This document shows positions 21,556 to 34,248 of a stretch of DNA of 64,000 nt, in pieces. The position numbers and the translations under genes are program-made. Under the pieces are notes generated by a model. That model made no database searches and was not told the DNA's origin. It saw only the letters and a program-made list of their open reading frames with translations. The stretch's first letter is position 1. The number at the start of each line of letters is the position of its first letter. Origin of the DNA: Icerya purchasi (taxonomy: Eukaryota > Arthropoda > Insecta > Hemiptera > Monophlebidae); the NCBI GenBank assembly GCA_039619475.1, contig CM077116.1, positions 370,602,294 to 370,666,293 on the forward strand, read 5' to 3'.

Positions 21556-23194
21556 TGGCCATCTGTATACGTTTTCATATTATATGTAAGCCGATGACGT
21601 AGTATGCAGTGGTAAAAAAAACACTGATCTGGCGACATCGCTCCTCACATTTATTCGTTAATTCATGCTGCATCATTGAGTAAGGTGAAACATCATGAAT
21701 GAGAGTATAGTTTGTTTGCATTTTACGGTTGGTAACAACAAAATATTGCCTAACTTATTCACTCAGAGCAGGTTATAGAATGAAAAAAAAACAAAACAAT
21801 TAATTTCCTAATCGGCGCTAAGCGTTATATTGTTGCAAATCTTCTTGCACATGTATGTATTTAGAAAGCCCAACTTTTAGTATAGAAGCCGTACAATATC
21901 TGTTGAACAGGTATGTTCACATGTGTACGTATATTTGTGTTTATGTTTATATAGACGTTACTGCGAAATTAATATCGGCTGGTTTGCGGTTTATGCAAAA
22001 CTATTATAATGGTCTGTTCATTTGTCTTTATGTGCTCGTGTTTCATGTTCTATTAGGGTTTGCTTATTAGCAGCGTGTGCATGTTTTAATGGTATGTTTC
22101 TCAGTTGATTTATACATTTATGAGCACTTGGTATAAAACTGAAACGGATTAACTCGTTACTTATGCCAAGCTATATACTATATGTAAATGCTTACTGTGT
22201 TAAGTTGCACTATTGTTCATCTATTCTGGAAAGTTGCTTATCGGAAATTCAGTTTTTGATTGATCCGTTAAAATACTCATGTACTATTTTCACTTATTAT
22301 CTTTGCAGTCCAGCATTAATCGGCGTATCTGTTGAAAATCTACTTTTATGTTACTATATCCATCTTAACGGCCGATTATCTTTCTTCTTATAGCATCTGT
22401 TATTTCCATTTATCTGCTCCAAAACGTTTAGCATTCTAAAAGCTTTATAGTTTTCCAAATGGGGAACGGTGGTCCATGCTTTATAAATCTATTAACCATT
22501 CGGCAGCTTCCGCTGTGCTTTTTGAGTTGTTTCGAATCTGGCAATTGCAATCGATTCGAAATTGTTTAAATTGAAATAAAAATTTACTTTTGACAAACGT
22601 ATTCCGGTAATGTGGTACTTTCAGCAGACTTCATGGTAGCATATTCAGAAAAATATCAAACAGTTAAATAACTAAAAGAACAAGGTAATCATTTCATGCA
22701 ATCGGTGACTTCTTCTGCGAGCAATACTTCCGACTAATTTTAACTACACTTATACTTGAAATTTTGAAAATCACTCAGCATGGTGAATACGAGGGAGCGG
22801 TTATCGGGATAGTGTACTTGGATTAGATTTTAAAAATTAAAAGCAGATTACTAGAAATACACAGTATGAGCGCAAATGCATTAGGCTTAGTTGAAGAATT
22901 TTGGGCAATATATTTAAGCTATTTTTGATATTTACCATTAAACTACTGAATATGTATGGCATAAAGAACACAAGCAGGTGCTGACTTTTTTGAGGCTCCA
23001 GACGTGAATTTTTGATTAATTTGAATATTTTGTCGTATTTTTGCATATATGTGGCAATGTAAGAGATTTAAGATTTGTTCCATAGCCCCTACAAATAAAA
23101 CAAGTTTAATCGAGCGTGATGTTTCATGCCACGAGGATTCCGTTTGTAAGACTATAATTTACCTTTACACAATATTAAATTTAAAACAAAAAAA
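21556..23194. other. AT-rich intergenic stretch
   Basis: Short open frames only, none recognisable. No repeat or terminus was found in this 1.6 kb. Confidence 0.45.
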
Positions 23195-23948
23195 TCGAAA
23201 TTTTTCACGCCATAAAGAAGAAGAGATGCGCCATTTTTCGCACTTTTTTAAACTTTTTGCTAACATTGAAAGTTTCCTTAAAGAAATTAAATACGGTTTT
23301 GTTCCCGAAAAATAGCGATCTTCCCATCGATATATGTATATAGGTATATCACATGATTGGGGAAAAAAATATTTTTTTCAAAATTTTCGAGCTTCCGGTA
23401 CCCCGCAGAGTGCTTAAATATAAAGCTGTAAGCTCGACTATAGTTTTCCCATAAAGCGGTCCTTTATGCATATATTTGAGATACGTTTTAGAGTTTCCTC
23501 AACATTTTTACTCGGACTATTACTTACCTGAACATCGTCTTTTTTTTCTTTTTTTTTTTTGCTGTTTTTGGCCCCAACGAGGAGAGGGGGTCGTAATAAT
23601 TTTTTAATCGAAATTTTTTTGATTTTATGACAAAGCTTCTGAATTTTGTTTTATATTTTGAATTTTACGTTTAAAAGGTTTACGAATTTTTTAAGGGTGA
23701 TTATTGAGGTCGTTTCAAATTCCATATTATATATACTTGACGGTTTTTTTGGATTCTTTGCCGCCCAGGATAATCGATTAGAGTTGCAAGTTATAGATTT
23801 TCTCAAAGGGAATTTTAATTGTAATTAACGATCCAATTTTTTGAAGTTTCAAACCGTTCGTGAGCTATTGCATAATTTAATTGAATATTTTTGTCGTTTC
23901 GTAACTACCTTATTACGAGTTTGTACATAATACGCGTACGGAATTCTA
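23195..23948 (+). repeat. Composite repeat, copy 2 (one unit plus 3' module)
   Basis: One unit (GCCATTTTTCGCACTTTTTT, AATACGGTTTTGTTCCCG, ATAGCGATCTTCCC, TTTTCGAGCTTCCGG) followed by the same 3' module as at 14.35-14.75 kb (GAGGTCGTTTCA, TTGACGGTTTTTTTGG, TTTGCCGCCCAGG) and the same last bases ACGGAATTCTAAAAATA. Copy 1 has about five units, so unit number varies between copies. Confidence 0.7.
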
Positions 23949-23965
23949 AAAATAAGTAGGTTACC

Positions 23966-25800
23966 CCTTCGAGTATTGGGCAGAGAAATTTCCGTTAAAT
24001 TCCAGCGCTGATATTTACCGGCTACTGGTGCCTCTTCTACTTTGGTTATTACAGAGAAGACTTCTCATTGTGTACCAAACTTTCTTAAAATTAACGAAAG
24101 TTACCAATTTTAAACGCAACTGCTTAAACCTGACAAAAATCCATCCGAAGTCGATAATTATAGTCACCGATTTCATTGTCTGTACACTGTGTAAAGTACT
24201 TGAAAAGATGGTTAACAATAGACTTAAATCTGTTCTTGAAAGAAAATAACCTATTAGATCCGATGCAATTCGGCTTTCGTTCGAAAAGAAGCACTCTACA
24301 GATCACTTAGTAAAATTACAACAAGAAATATGCGATGGATTTTTAAATGATCAACAAACAATACTAATCAGTTTTGATCAAGAAAAAGCTTTCGACCGTA
24401 TTTGGCGCCATATAATTCTACGACAACTTGCGGAATGAGGAATAAAAGAAAACTTATACAGATTTGTCGAACAATTCATCACAGATAGATCTTTTCAGGT
24501 CCGGATTCAAGACATATTATCGTCACCGACTACTCAAGAAAATGGAACTCCGCAGGGATCAAATATAAACCCCACCCTATTCATTGTGGATATATCAGAT
24601 TTGCAACATTTAATCGAAACTCCAGTAAAAAGTATGGTATATTCGCAGATGATCTTCATATTTACATCACGACTAAAAACGTACGCAATGCGGAGCAGCT
24701 ATTACGAAAAAATATCGACAAAATTTTAAAATGGGCCACAGATCGAGGACTTTCACTTTCAAACGAAAAACCCGGATGCATAATTTTCTCCAACAAAAAA
24801 CAGCCTCCTTTCACCATTGATCTAAAGCTTGGAAATACTCCCATTTAAAAACATCCAATACTATAAAAATTTTGGTAATGCAATTCAACCATGACCTGGA
24901 AAAGACACATCGAAGAGATGAAAACTAAATGCCCAAATTCTTTAAATATTATAAAAATTGGTAGCTCATAGAAATTGGAGAGCAGATCGCAAACACTTGA
25001 AAATTTTATATAGTTCTCTGGTGCATTCGAAAAGATAGATTATGGAACAATAGTGTACGATAGCGCCAAGAAACCACAACTTCAAAACTTGAATGTCATT
25101 CAAAACAAGGCGATACGATTAATTATTGGAACCCCTTATATTCGAGTCCAACACCAAGTCTGCACACGTATATAGAAGCAAACATACTTTCGCTAGTTCA
25201 CAGAAGAACGCTACTCCGCTTGAAATATTTTATAAATCTTTCCTGTCGCAAACTAATACCTCTACCGACAAAAACATCTGCAGCCCAAAGTACGTCGGAC
25301 TATACGCAATTAAAACTAAAAAACCGAAACCAGTTGGCATCAAATCCGAATTATAATACTTGGAAGAATTAAACTGCAATCCTCGAACCAGACTATACCT
25401 AACAAACGCACCTTTGGGAATCCAAAAAAGACTATTAAAATTTGAATTCGAAGCAACCTTGGCAGAAAATCTATGGCAGGCAGAATGGGACACAGCAAAT
25501 AATAATAAACTACATAAAATAAAACCCAATATCGGAGCGTGGACATACTCGTACAGGACGTCAAGAAAGGAGGAAACTATCTTAGCCAGGCTAAGAATAG
25601 GTCACAACCTTCTTACACACTCGTACTCGCTAAGTCGCACATCAGTTATCAATGTGGACTATAAATCACAATTCAACATATCCTACCGGAATGCAGAAAT
25701 TACTCGGATCAAAGGTACACTTTGGCTCGGAACCGGAGGTGACAGAGATACTTGGAGAAAATGCTAACTCTATTTTCAACTTCTTGCAAGACCGTGATAT
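23966..25800 (+). pseudogene. I-type non-LTR remnant: RT and C-terminal domain, RNase H lost
   Basis: RT segments: LCKVLEKMVNNRLK near 24190, DPMQFGFRSKRST near 24260, motif A ILISFDQEKAFDRIWRH near 24370, NGTPQGSNINPTLF near 24545. The polymerase box near 24650 is out of frame. A thumb-like segment (NVIQNKAIRLIIGTP near 25090) is followed directly by the post-RNase H region (AEWDTANNNKLHKIKPNIGAW and SRKEETILARLRIGHNLLTH, 25480-25620). The RNase H domain usually found between these is absent, an internal deletion. Frameshifts and stops throughout. It begins next to the end of composite repeat copy 2. Confidence 0.75.
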
Positions 25801-26011
25801 AATTAATCTAGTATAGTGATTGATTAATGTACTTAATACTCGATGAAAATCTTTTATTGTATAGTATACTTAAATTGATATAAATCTATTTCTTGCGTCG
25901 CAAGTGACCATATCGGTTGCGCGACGTTAAATTTAAAAAAAGAACGTAATAAAACTTTTTCATCATTAATAAAAAGATACAGAATACAAAAATAAACATT
26001 AAACATGAACA

Positions 26012-26017
26012 TTTATT
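26012..26017 (-). promoter_or_regulatory. Candidate polyadenylation signal of the CSP gene
   Basis: AATAAA on the minus strand, about 72 bases after the CSP stop codon and in an AT-rich context. It is the first AATAAA hexamer I found after the stop. Confidence 0.4.
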
Positions 26018-26088
26018 TGTAACTTTAAATGATGAAATATTTCAAAACAATTCGTCGCCGGTCAATAAAAAGAGCCGTTACTTTGATT

Positions 26089-26267
26089 TTACCAAATAAA
26101 TTCTATAAATGAGTCGTAATGTTTGCGATTTGGGTCATACTTATTCATCAGCTCTTTGAATTCCTCGACACGACGCCGCTTTATAAATCTAGACACTTCT
26201 ATAAACGCTAATCTCTGTTTTTCGTTACATGGACCGCAACGGGTTGCTATTAAATCTGCCAAATGTT
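26089..26267 (-). CDS. Chemosensory protein (CSP/OS-D family), exon 2
   Basis: Preceded by an acceptor TTTATTTCAG ending at 26268. The exon completes the split Lys codon left by exon 1, then reads HLADLIATRCGPCNEKQR, continues through a helical region with KELMNKYDPNRKHYDSF and ends at TAA (26089). It supplies the last two of the four family cysteines (C-X2-C). Exon 1 lies about 12 kb upstream on the same strand; the joined precursor is 125 residues, the usual CSP length. CSPs are small secreted alpha-helical proteins that bind hydrophobic ligands in sensillar lymph and other tissues. The phase match and the exact cysteine spacing across the junction make the assignment strong. Confidence 0.9.
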
Positions 26268-26530
26268 CTGAAATAAAAACTTACTATATCAGAATTTTTT
26301 CTTTTATTTTTTTTCTTGAACATTAACCCAGCGCAAGTGAAATATTTTAACATTTTCAGTGCATGGAAATAACATTTGAACTAGGTTTTACTTGAACGAA
26401 ACGCCACTGCTTAACTAATTGTACCATAACAGTTTTAAAGGCAGTTCTTTTTGTTTGTTTTTTTTTGTTTTACTTTGTAATTTGGGCTTGTCAGCATTCG
26501 AGAATTATATATAAAGCGCAAAAGAGTCAC

Positions 26531-26532
<2 letters not shown>

Positions 26533-26585
<53 letters not shown>
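26533..26585. repeat. (TA)n microsatellite
   Basis: About 26 uninterrupted TA units. Open frames through it are an artefact of the repeat. Confidence 0.95.
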
Positions 26586-26587
<2 letters not shown>

Positions 26588-27443
26588 AAGTGTTATTTGC
26601 TTGTTTTAATAGCCCATTCACGAGATTCTTCGAAACTCGTGGATTTTGGTTCATTTTATTTTTTAATTTATTACTATTTAATTAAAAATTATGTTTTACT
26701 TTTGTTATTAATATTATTTTAAAAAAGATTTGGTAAGGATTTAGTATTTATTTAACCTAATTTTTACAGGAATCTTTCGATATAGAACGACTTACGAAAA
26801 CAACAGATAGGTATACACATATAATTATAATAAAATAAAATTAAACAAAATATGGTACATATCACTCTGGCTGGATTGTCGCGTGAACGGTAGGCGTTCC
26901 TTTTATAGACCGGCGTACGATGACGTTTCTTGAAGGAGGAAACGCGTTGATTAAATTGATACGAGACAGATTTTTATAATCGTTAAATCGAACTTTCACA
27001 GCTGATCCAGTTCTCGGCCCTTGCTGGATCGTTTTTATAACCTTTTATTCAACTCGGTTGGTCCTTCTATCTGTTATCCATTCTATCTGTCTGGGGGCAA
27101 TCTTGCGAACGATTTTTCACCTACTTCACGATAAATTAACAAAATGTCCTTTTGCAGAAATGTTTGTTATAGATGACAATTCGATATTATGCAACACCTG
27201 AGTTTCTAGCTTTAAAATTAAAAGTCAAACATTGTGTTTCATGTGCTGAGGATTATTCCGCATGTATTGTATGAAAAACAAAAGACAATATAATTGAAAG
27301 AATGCGATCCCCATTATTTAATAATAAAATATAACATAAATTTCTGTAAATGTCCTATAATCGAGATATTGAATAAAATAAAGCAAAATAAAATACAATT
27401 CTAAATTTATTGTTTTTTATTGAAATATATAGTAAAAAGTCCA
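26586..27443. other. Intronic AT-rich stretch
   Basis: Nothing recognisable beyond short A/T tracts. A GC-richer patch near 26870-27070 shows no motif. Confidence 0.4.
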
Positions 27444-27889
27444 GACTAAAAAATAAAAAAAAAATAGAAAAACCTTTTTAAAAATAGCCTTTTATTTATG
27501 CACTAAAAAGTACAAAATAACTCTTTATTGGTGTGCGATTACCAGATACACATCTTAACATTAAAATCTGAAACTACAAAATACTATTCTGAAAAATAAA
27601 AGCGGGGGCCGCAGATTAATAATTAAATATTAATATTATGATACATCCTAAGCCAAAACTACAATCACTATTTAATGTTGTTCCATTGTTGTGCATCGCA
27701 ATACCACACCCACACCGAATATTTTTGGAACTGCGGCCTCCGCTTTTATTTTTCAGAATAGTATTTTGTAGTTTCAGATTTGAATGTTAAGATGTGTATC
27801 TGGTAATCGCACACCAATAAAGAGTTATTTTGTACTTTTTAATGCACAAATAAAAGGCTATTTTTAAACCGTTTTTTTTATTTTTAGTC
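27444..27889. mobile_element. Foldback element with arms of about 160-170 bp
   Basis: Outer ends GACTAAAAAATAAA and TTTATTTTTAGTC and inner ends GGCCGCAG and CTGCGGCC are complementary. Long matching segments lie between them (AGTACAAAATAACTCTTTAT against ATAAAGAGTTATTTTGTACT). The loop is 27615-27730. The arms share GCACTAAAAAGTA with the foldback at 17.6 kb, so the families may be related. Confidence 0.85.
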
Positions 27890-28309
27890 ATTTTCGTTTT
27901 TTTTAATTCTTTTCAACGACTCCATTCGCAGTCTGGCTGACCGTTTTTTCCTTTCAGCCAAGTGAAAACTCCAGAACTACCTTGACAAAAACGGAACTGA
28001 ATCTTTCTTCTAATTTTTCGGCATTTACCGATCGTTTTTCTTCCAAAACTTTCTCGTTTCCGTCGCGGACCAACCAATTATTTCTTTACCTGACCAATTA
28101 TCGCGCGCACCTCTTCTTTGGCATGGTCTACATCGATCCGTCTCTCCCCAGCCAGCGACAGGTTCCCACACCCTCACACACTTACTCTCTCATTACATTA
28201 TAATTAATTAATTATATATACACATACATACATATTTATTTATTTATATTTTTTGTTTTTCCCATGTAATGGACATATTATAATATATATATATATATAT
28301 ATTTATATT
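27890..28309. other. Intronic stretch with short (TA) run
   Basis: A 73-codon plus-strand frame (27982-28203), slightly GC-rich, shows no recognised motif. A TA run lies at about 28280-28300. Confidence 0.3.
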
Positions 28310-28828
28310 GATACGAACGGGGTTGGTGGCGCTATCTTCTAGTGTATAAGCGATATATAAATGATACTGTTTTTAACTGGATTAAATATTTTTTTCAAAT
28401 TCAAAACGTGCGCTAGTAAAAATATTTAATAATTTCTGTTCAGACTGGGGAAAAAAAGTAATTAATTTGCTTTTTTACCATAAGCATTGAGTTAGATAAT
28501 TACTAGAAAGATTTAAATACCCGAAAAAATCTTCCTACTATTCAAAGTAGCCAAGAAGTTTTATAAGCTGCAGTAACAGTAGTGATGAAAAGTCGACATC
28601 CGCGATTAAGTAACAAAGTATGGGTTAACTTATTTACATTATTATCATACTAAAGATCTTTAATTTTATTGTTGACTGAGCGTATAATGTGATCGAAGTT
28701 AAGCTAATGACACCGAGACGAGAAATGAAAAATTATAGACCTTAAGTTTTTTCGTTGAAAAAATATCGAATCTATCAAAATTTTCGAATAATTCGAAGAT
28801 TCCTGGAAGTTATTTCCTCCAACAATAT

Positions 28829-28829
28829 G

Positions 28830-28864
<35 letters not shown>

Positions 28865-28867
28865 TAT
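28829..28867. repeat. (CATATA)n microsatellite
   Basis: ATACAT units repeated about six times within the unassigned region. Confidence 0.85.
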
Positions 28868-30112
28868 AGCTTTTCATAAATTAATCGTTCAAACAACTCG
28901 AGAAAATATTGCACGAAATATTCTTTTTCTTACAAATCAGAAAAGTTAAAATTAAAATGATGATGAGAGACGTAAATGTAAATTACAAATCGCTTTGCTG
29001 CATTGTACAATTTATAAGACGAGATCCTGGAAGAAAAATTTTTAATGGTAAAATAAATGAAATATGTTATTCACAAAATTAAAAATTACCGTAGAAGGTG
29101 CTTTGTCTTCTTTTCTTGATGTTTTTCAAAATTATCCTAGGTGTAAATTATTTAAACTTACAAAACCTCACGAAGTCTACAGAGAAATAAGACATTATCC
29201 TACTGCCATAGGAAACAGACGTGTAGTCAAAGAGAAAATTGGAACGTATGAAGCGGTTAGGAATTATTCGATATTCACATCGTCTTCCTATGCCTCTCCT
29301 CTAATACCTGCAGTTTAAAAAAATGAACAACTCGGACTATGCCTGAACACCGGAGATATAAATAAAATAATTATAAATGGAAACGATAAGCTTCAGCCCA
29401 CTCACTTATTAATTATTTTATAAATGTAATAATTTAAATACGTTTCTAGCCCGGATCTCTTGTTTCTAGTTCCGTGTAAATTCCTTTAGAAATCGAAATA
29501 ATTCGAAAAGAGATTCTGCGGATATAATGGTAGTTCTTCTCGAATTGAAATCTAGTTTTGGGTTTCCAGACTATGAAAAGTTCGCTCTTGTCTCCGTGTA
29601 AATGATGGTAGCGAAAAAAATATTCCGTACACTGTGATAAAATATTAAATTTTATTTAAAACAAACAGATATAAATAAGAATGAAATTTCTTTGACTAAA
29701 AGTATCAAGAGGTCTAAGATCTCTCTGTAACTTATGAAAAGGTAGAAAAAATTAACAATTTACCTGGATCCAGAACGATTGCAGGTACAATCTAGACTTA
29801 TATCGAACTTTGCTACTCTGTTTATAGCCTTTTTCTAATCCGTTGAAAAAGTATCGACTTGTTGCCCAAAAAATAATTATACCGAAGGAAGCAAATTACA
29901 GATCGAAAAGTCGTTACGTACTACACGCTACCAGAAATATACAGATTGGGGACGTCATATTGCTGGCAAAGAAAGTTATCATAACTCTATTATCTAGTGA
30001 TAAACACCGAAAGTGGTCAGGAAATCAGTTCAATTTTCGTCACTAACATTTGCATATGATTATGATAAATTCGTAAATGAAGTCCAAAAAAGAAGTTACA
30101 ATAATTAAACGG

Positions 30113-30118
<6 letters not shown>

Positions 30119-30169
<51 letters not shown>
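30119..30169. repeat. (TA)n microsatellite
   Basis: About 25 TA units without interruption. Confidence 0.95.
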
Positions 30170-30172
<3 letters not shown>

Positions 30173-31049
30173 CATATTATGGCTAATAGATCTAAAAAAC
30201 GTATGAAGAAGTCAGAATTACTCTATAAAGGCCTTTATAAAACTGGGAAAAGGGTATTAAAAAAAGTGTTCATCTTACCGCAGAAATTGAAAACCATGGC
30301 GTAATAAACACAACGCTGTTGGCCTCCGACCTATATAAATTTAATCTAGGCCCAATAATAATAAATATTCGTTCGCATAATATTATTATCGCCCAAAAAA
30401 GAATTTATTCGGATTTTTATAACTTAAGAGATATCTCGGGTCAATTTTAATGGGGTTGAACTTGTAATTTTGTTTTATTCGTATGCAATTTAGTTCTATA
30501 TTAAGTCTAATGAGTTACGAAGTTAAAAAATAATGAAAGAAAATAACGTATAATTTGGATGTTTGAATATTTGAAAATAAGAAAGGTCGAAAAAAGAGAG
30601 AAAAAAAAAATCTTTAGTCCTAAGTAAAAATATTTTATGTACGTATGTTTAGATTCATGTTGTTACAGATAAATTAATATATTTCGATGAATTATATATT
30701 TATGTTCTGTCGAAGTTGCGAATTATAATATTCAACACCGCGTCGATCAGTTGATTGGTGCGTAGCGCCATCTTTTCTTCATTACAATAAGTTATGATAA
30801 AATGTATATGTGTACGATAGCGCTGTTATCGCATAATATTCAGCTATAACAGTTTGCACATAAGTGAGTTCAAATTCAAATTCGATATTTATTTAAAGAC
30901 GCTCGACTTCTAGGTCATTTGCGTCTACCAAATATTATAGTTTAGATATTTACAGATAATTTTGTAGTATTTAAACGGAAAGTTATGTATCTTCTAGAAA
31001 TTTACACACTTTCGAAATTTGAAAACAATAATTACAAATAATTCTACAA

Positions 31050-31345
31050 CACGTAAACCAGAAATCATATCTTCTGGAATAGGTTTTTATAGCTTTTAAG
31101 AATCTAAAAGTATTTTGTACTGCAACTTCATCATTACCAAGCACCTTTTCCATAGTGAGTGAGGATGAAAAAATCTTCCCCACGCTCCTTGTTGAGTTTT
31201 GGACATACGAAGATGACATGGTCAATGGACAGACTTTGAGTATGACAAAACACACATGACGGCGGAGGTTAACTTTGCAGTAAGGGTCCTCCGTGTGTTA
31301 GTTTTGTGTGGCGATGCGGATTCTGTTTAATACAATCTCTTCTCG
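31050..31345 (-). pseudogene. 3' tail of an I-type non-LTR element
   Basis: On the minus strand, frames read TKLTHGGPLLQ-like sequence, then CVFCHTQSLSIDHVIFVCPK, and after a frame break VAVQNTFRFLKAIKTY. The C-X2-C, DHV and CP pattern and the AVQNTFRFLK ending are typical of the extreme C-terminus of I-type ORF2. Severely 5'-truncated. Confidence 0.65.
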
Positions 31346-32929
31346 CCTGTTTGCACGGTGCGATGTTTCCCCCAATGTTCGAGTTTAATTTGCCGTAATT
31401 TTTTGAATTCTATTATATTTCATTTTCCATAGATTACACTCGAAATAAATTTAATAAAACGCAGCGAGAGACAAATGTTAAATCAAATATGAATGTTGTA
31501 TTGAAAGAACCTTAATAGATGTTATGATCCTATTGACGAAAATAGATCTGACGCAATATGATTCTGAATCCAAAGAGTCATCATATATGTTCACGTTAAG
31601 GAGGCAGTCGTGATGAACCCGCTGTGGCCTATTTTTTAATATAAAACAACGACTTTGTTCTTATTTAATTAGTTTCGGTTTTGCTACGTCGCTGGAAATT
31701 GAAATCATTTAACATAAATTAACATCAGAGGAACTTTGTTAATATCACCACCCGCTTTGGTATCTTCACAATACCTGGTTGGTAAATTCAAGCAATGAAT
31801 TAGGAGGTCACTTTAAATTAAATCGTGCGGAAGCCTAAATTTTGTTTGCACTTTAATTAGCAAAAAAAAAAAAAAAGAGAATCTAATTTATTTTTCTACT
31901 TGTATAATGACCACCACACCTCGTTATGTAAAACAAGAAAATTACCGAATGTAACTTTTTAACTAACGAAACGGTCCCCGGACTCAGATTGAATCATCGG
32001 CAATGCCATTATAATGAATCAAGCATCCCTCGACGCTTTCGGTAAAATTTATGAAAATCTTTTGAAACATTTCATTTCAAACCGCATGACGTAATAAACG
32101 CTATAGCCCGAGAGCAGTTGGTTTTAAAGAATCTCAGTAAAGCGCGCTGTTAACTACGCGACCTACACCATTAAAGAAGAAAGTCTCAATGAAGAAAACA
32201 TATTTTTATATAGGAAAACAATTTATCGTAGGCATCGTCGTGTTCACAAGATGGATAATTTTATAAACACGGCATCTACTATAAATTGTTCTCCTAATTA
32301 TATCCGCTAAGGAAGTTGTTTTATTTTTTTAAAAGTAGTTCGACGATTCTTACTGCCCGGCACCGTAGCACAATTTGAAAGTATTAGCCGATATTCCTTC
32401 ATTGAACACACAATATAAATACCGCTATCTCAAATGAAAACGTAAGTCACACTACAATAAGGAAATTTTTTCAAATAACAAACACGGACTGCATCCAGAC
32501 TAGTGTTTTTGGCAAATTTCTTTCAACAATCCTTCTCAGCGGGGAATTTGTAAACAAAATTTTAACACGAATATTGAACCTTGCCCTTCTATATAGACAA
32601 CACAAAACACTATGAAACAGAATCTACGAAAAAAAAAAAAGAACAGCGAAAGAATTCCCTTTGATTTGTCCGAGAAAAATTCGAATTATCAGTCGTCAGT
32701 CCGCTTTCAAGAGCGATTCTGTTAATCCGGAAAATCACGTCCTACTCTTTTCGCTTCTTTTTTTAGGAAGATTTATGTTTTTCGTATCCTTCTTATTTTC
32801 GAGCGGCGGATATCATTCGGGATTGGAGCACTGACGATTTGATGACAGAATAAGTTATCAGCTCGCTATTTCGTTCTTTCGAAATCAAATTGAAGTCGGT
32901 GAAATAAAATAAAAAATAAATAAAAATAA
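31346..32929. other. Intronic stretch without recognised content
   Basis: Mixed AT-rich sequence with short A-tracts at 31861-31875 and 32628-32641. No frame or repeat end was found. Confidence 0.4.
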
Positions 32930-33322
32930 TACCGACTTCGAGGTTTATTTTAAAAATTTAATAAAAACACAATAAAAAATATAGAATAATATTGTTAAAA
33001 AATAATATATTTTAGAGTAATATAAATGAGGATATTTCGCATTACAATAATTAGAAACAATTTAATGACGATAACAGCGAAATCGCTCGTTTTTATAAGC
33101 TGAATATTGAAAACGTCAGCAATACATTTAATTATCGTCGTAATTTGAACTCGGTGTGCCGACTCCAGTACAAGTATTGATGTTATTTAGAAATAATTTA
33201 AATATCTCCCCTTTAAGTGTATTACTCTGAATAATTTTTTATCGAGTAATTATTTTTTTATTTTTCAGTGTTTTTTTTTTTTTTGTTAAAATTTCAGAAT
33301 AAATTTTGAAGTCAGCCTTTTT
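32930..33322. mobile_element. Foldback element, same family as at 17.6 kb, more decayed
   Basis: Left arm (about 32930-33042) and right arm (about 33203-33322) are inverted copies with many differences: CCGACTTC..TTTATT against AATAAA..GAAGTCAG, and TTAGAGTAATA against GTATTACTCTGAA. The arm order TACCGA, AAATTTAATA, AAAAAATAAT matches the 17.6-kb element. Confidence 0.6.
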
Positions 33323-33943
33323 TTCTTTTTTTTTTTTTTGTTAAGAAATTATTTTATAATTTTTACGTATAGAGACCCCTGTAGTCTATTAATCTGAGCA
33401 CCGATCAAAATATTCGGAAACGTAATATTTCCGCGTCAGCGATGAAATTGTAAATCGCGCTATTTCTAAATTCGTTAGCTTTATTGCCAATCTACGTCTC
33501 TATTGATAATTCATTTTTAAGTGTCGTTCATCTCGTTCCTAAACATTTCTCCGAACCATATTTTCTCTATTATATTCTGATGAAAATATTTTGGCTAATT
33601 TTTATCCCGCGCCGTATTAAGTTATAAAAGTGTTTACCTTTAAGAACACTTCCTTTTTTTTTTTTTTTTTGTTTTACACTGTATTCACTTTAATGATTAC
33701 TGTCGGAGCTACTCACTGATACTAATATTATTCATACTGCATCTCACCACTGACACACTTACGAATAAACAAAGAGAATCTCATTCGAATAATCACTATG
33801 GTCAAAAGAGAGAATGTTAAGAAATGTAATATTTCCGCGTCAGTGATGAATGTGTAAATGGCGCCACGCACGTTTCAATTTTCTTTATTGAAATCGATAT
33901 TTCTCTGACGTTTAGATTGAGTAATGTTTTTTTTATTTAATTT
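33323..33943. other. Intronic stretch with a duplicated short segment
   Basis: AATATTTCCGCGTCAGTGATGAA near 33825 resembles AATATTTCCGCGTCAGCGATGAA near 33425, two direct copies about 400 bp apart in otherwise unassigned sequence. T-tract at 33653-33670. Confidence 0.4.
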
Positions 33944-33955
33944 TTATTATTATTA

Positions 33956-33992
<37 letters not shown>
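33944..33992. repeat. (TTA)n microsatellite, left flank of the R4/Dong-like fragment
   Basis: Sixteen or so TTA units end directly where the retroelement 3' end begins. Confidence 0.9.
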
Positions 33993-34247
33993 CCAAGGAA
34001 TCACAGCCTTTGCTGGTTTGCTTTATAATACGGCTAATATGTCTAGCAAGCATTATAAATTTTCTCCATTTTGATGGTTAAGGAAGGTCCTTACATTTGT
34101 AGCGGCGTTTAATAGAATTGATTTTTGTATCATGTCTACTATATATGGCGCCAGTCCTAGGTTACTTATGTTCTTAACTAAGCTATTCGGTATTATGCCA
34201 TTATTTCCAACAACTAGCGGTATTATTCTAACTGTATTGATCTTCAA

Positions 34248-34248
<1 letters not shown>
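33993..34248 (-). pseudogene. R4/Dong-like non-LTR fragment within a TAA microsatellite
   Basis: A 65-codon minus-strand frame (34053-34250) reads VRIIPLVVGNNGIIP, then ISNLGLAPYIVDMIQKS and ILLNAATNVRTFL. This resembles the post-RT domain of R2/R4-type LINEs (IPVVVGALG..., then LQKSVLLG...R). It starts straight out of the (ATT)n at 34249-34298 and its 3' sequence ends straight into (TTA)n at 33944-33992. Dong elements of insects are known to insert in TAA repeats, which fits. Strongly 5'-truncated. Assignment rests on a short motif. Confidence 0.5.

Larger units (their letters stand above)
28310..30960. other. Unassigned region with short open frames, possibly a decayed element
   Basis: Frames at 28755-28949, 29064-29318, 29843-30046 and 30077-30304 on the plus strand have mixed, protein-like composition (for example LTKPHEVYREIRHYPTAIGN near 29160, and basic RSKKRMKKSELLYKGLYKT near 30190) but no family was recognised. 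A weakly similar GCGCYATCTT segment occurs near 28330 and 30770, not enough to call terminal repeats. Confidence 0.25.

Noticed and set aside
26465..26722. Open frame across the TA repeat
   Set aside because: Alternating Ile-Tyr from a microsatellite; no coding evidence.
28326..30780. Pair of LTRs around the unassigned 28.3-30.8 kb region
   Set aside because: Only a GCGCYATCTT-like segment is shared; the surrounding sequence does not align convincingly.
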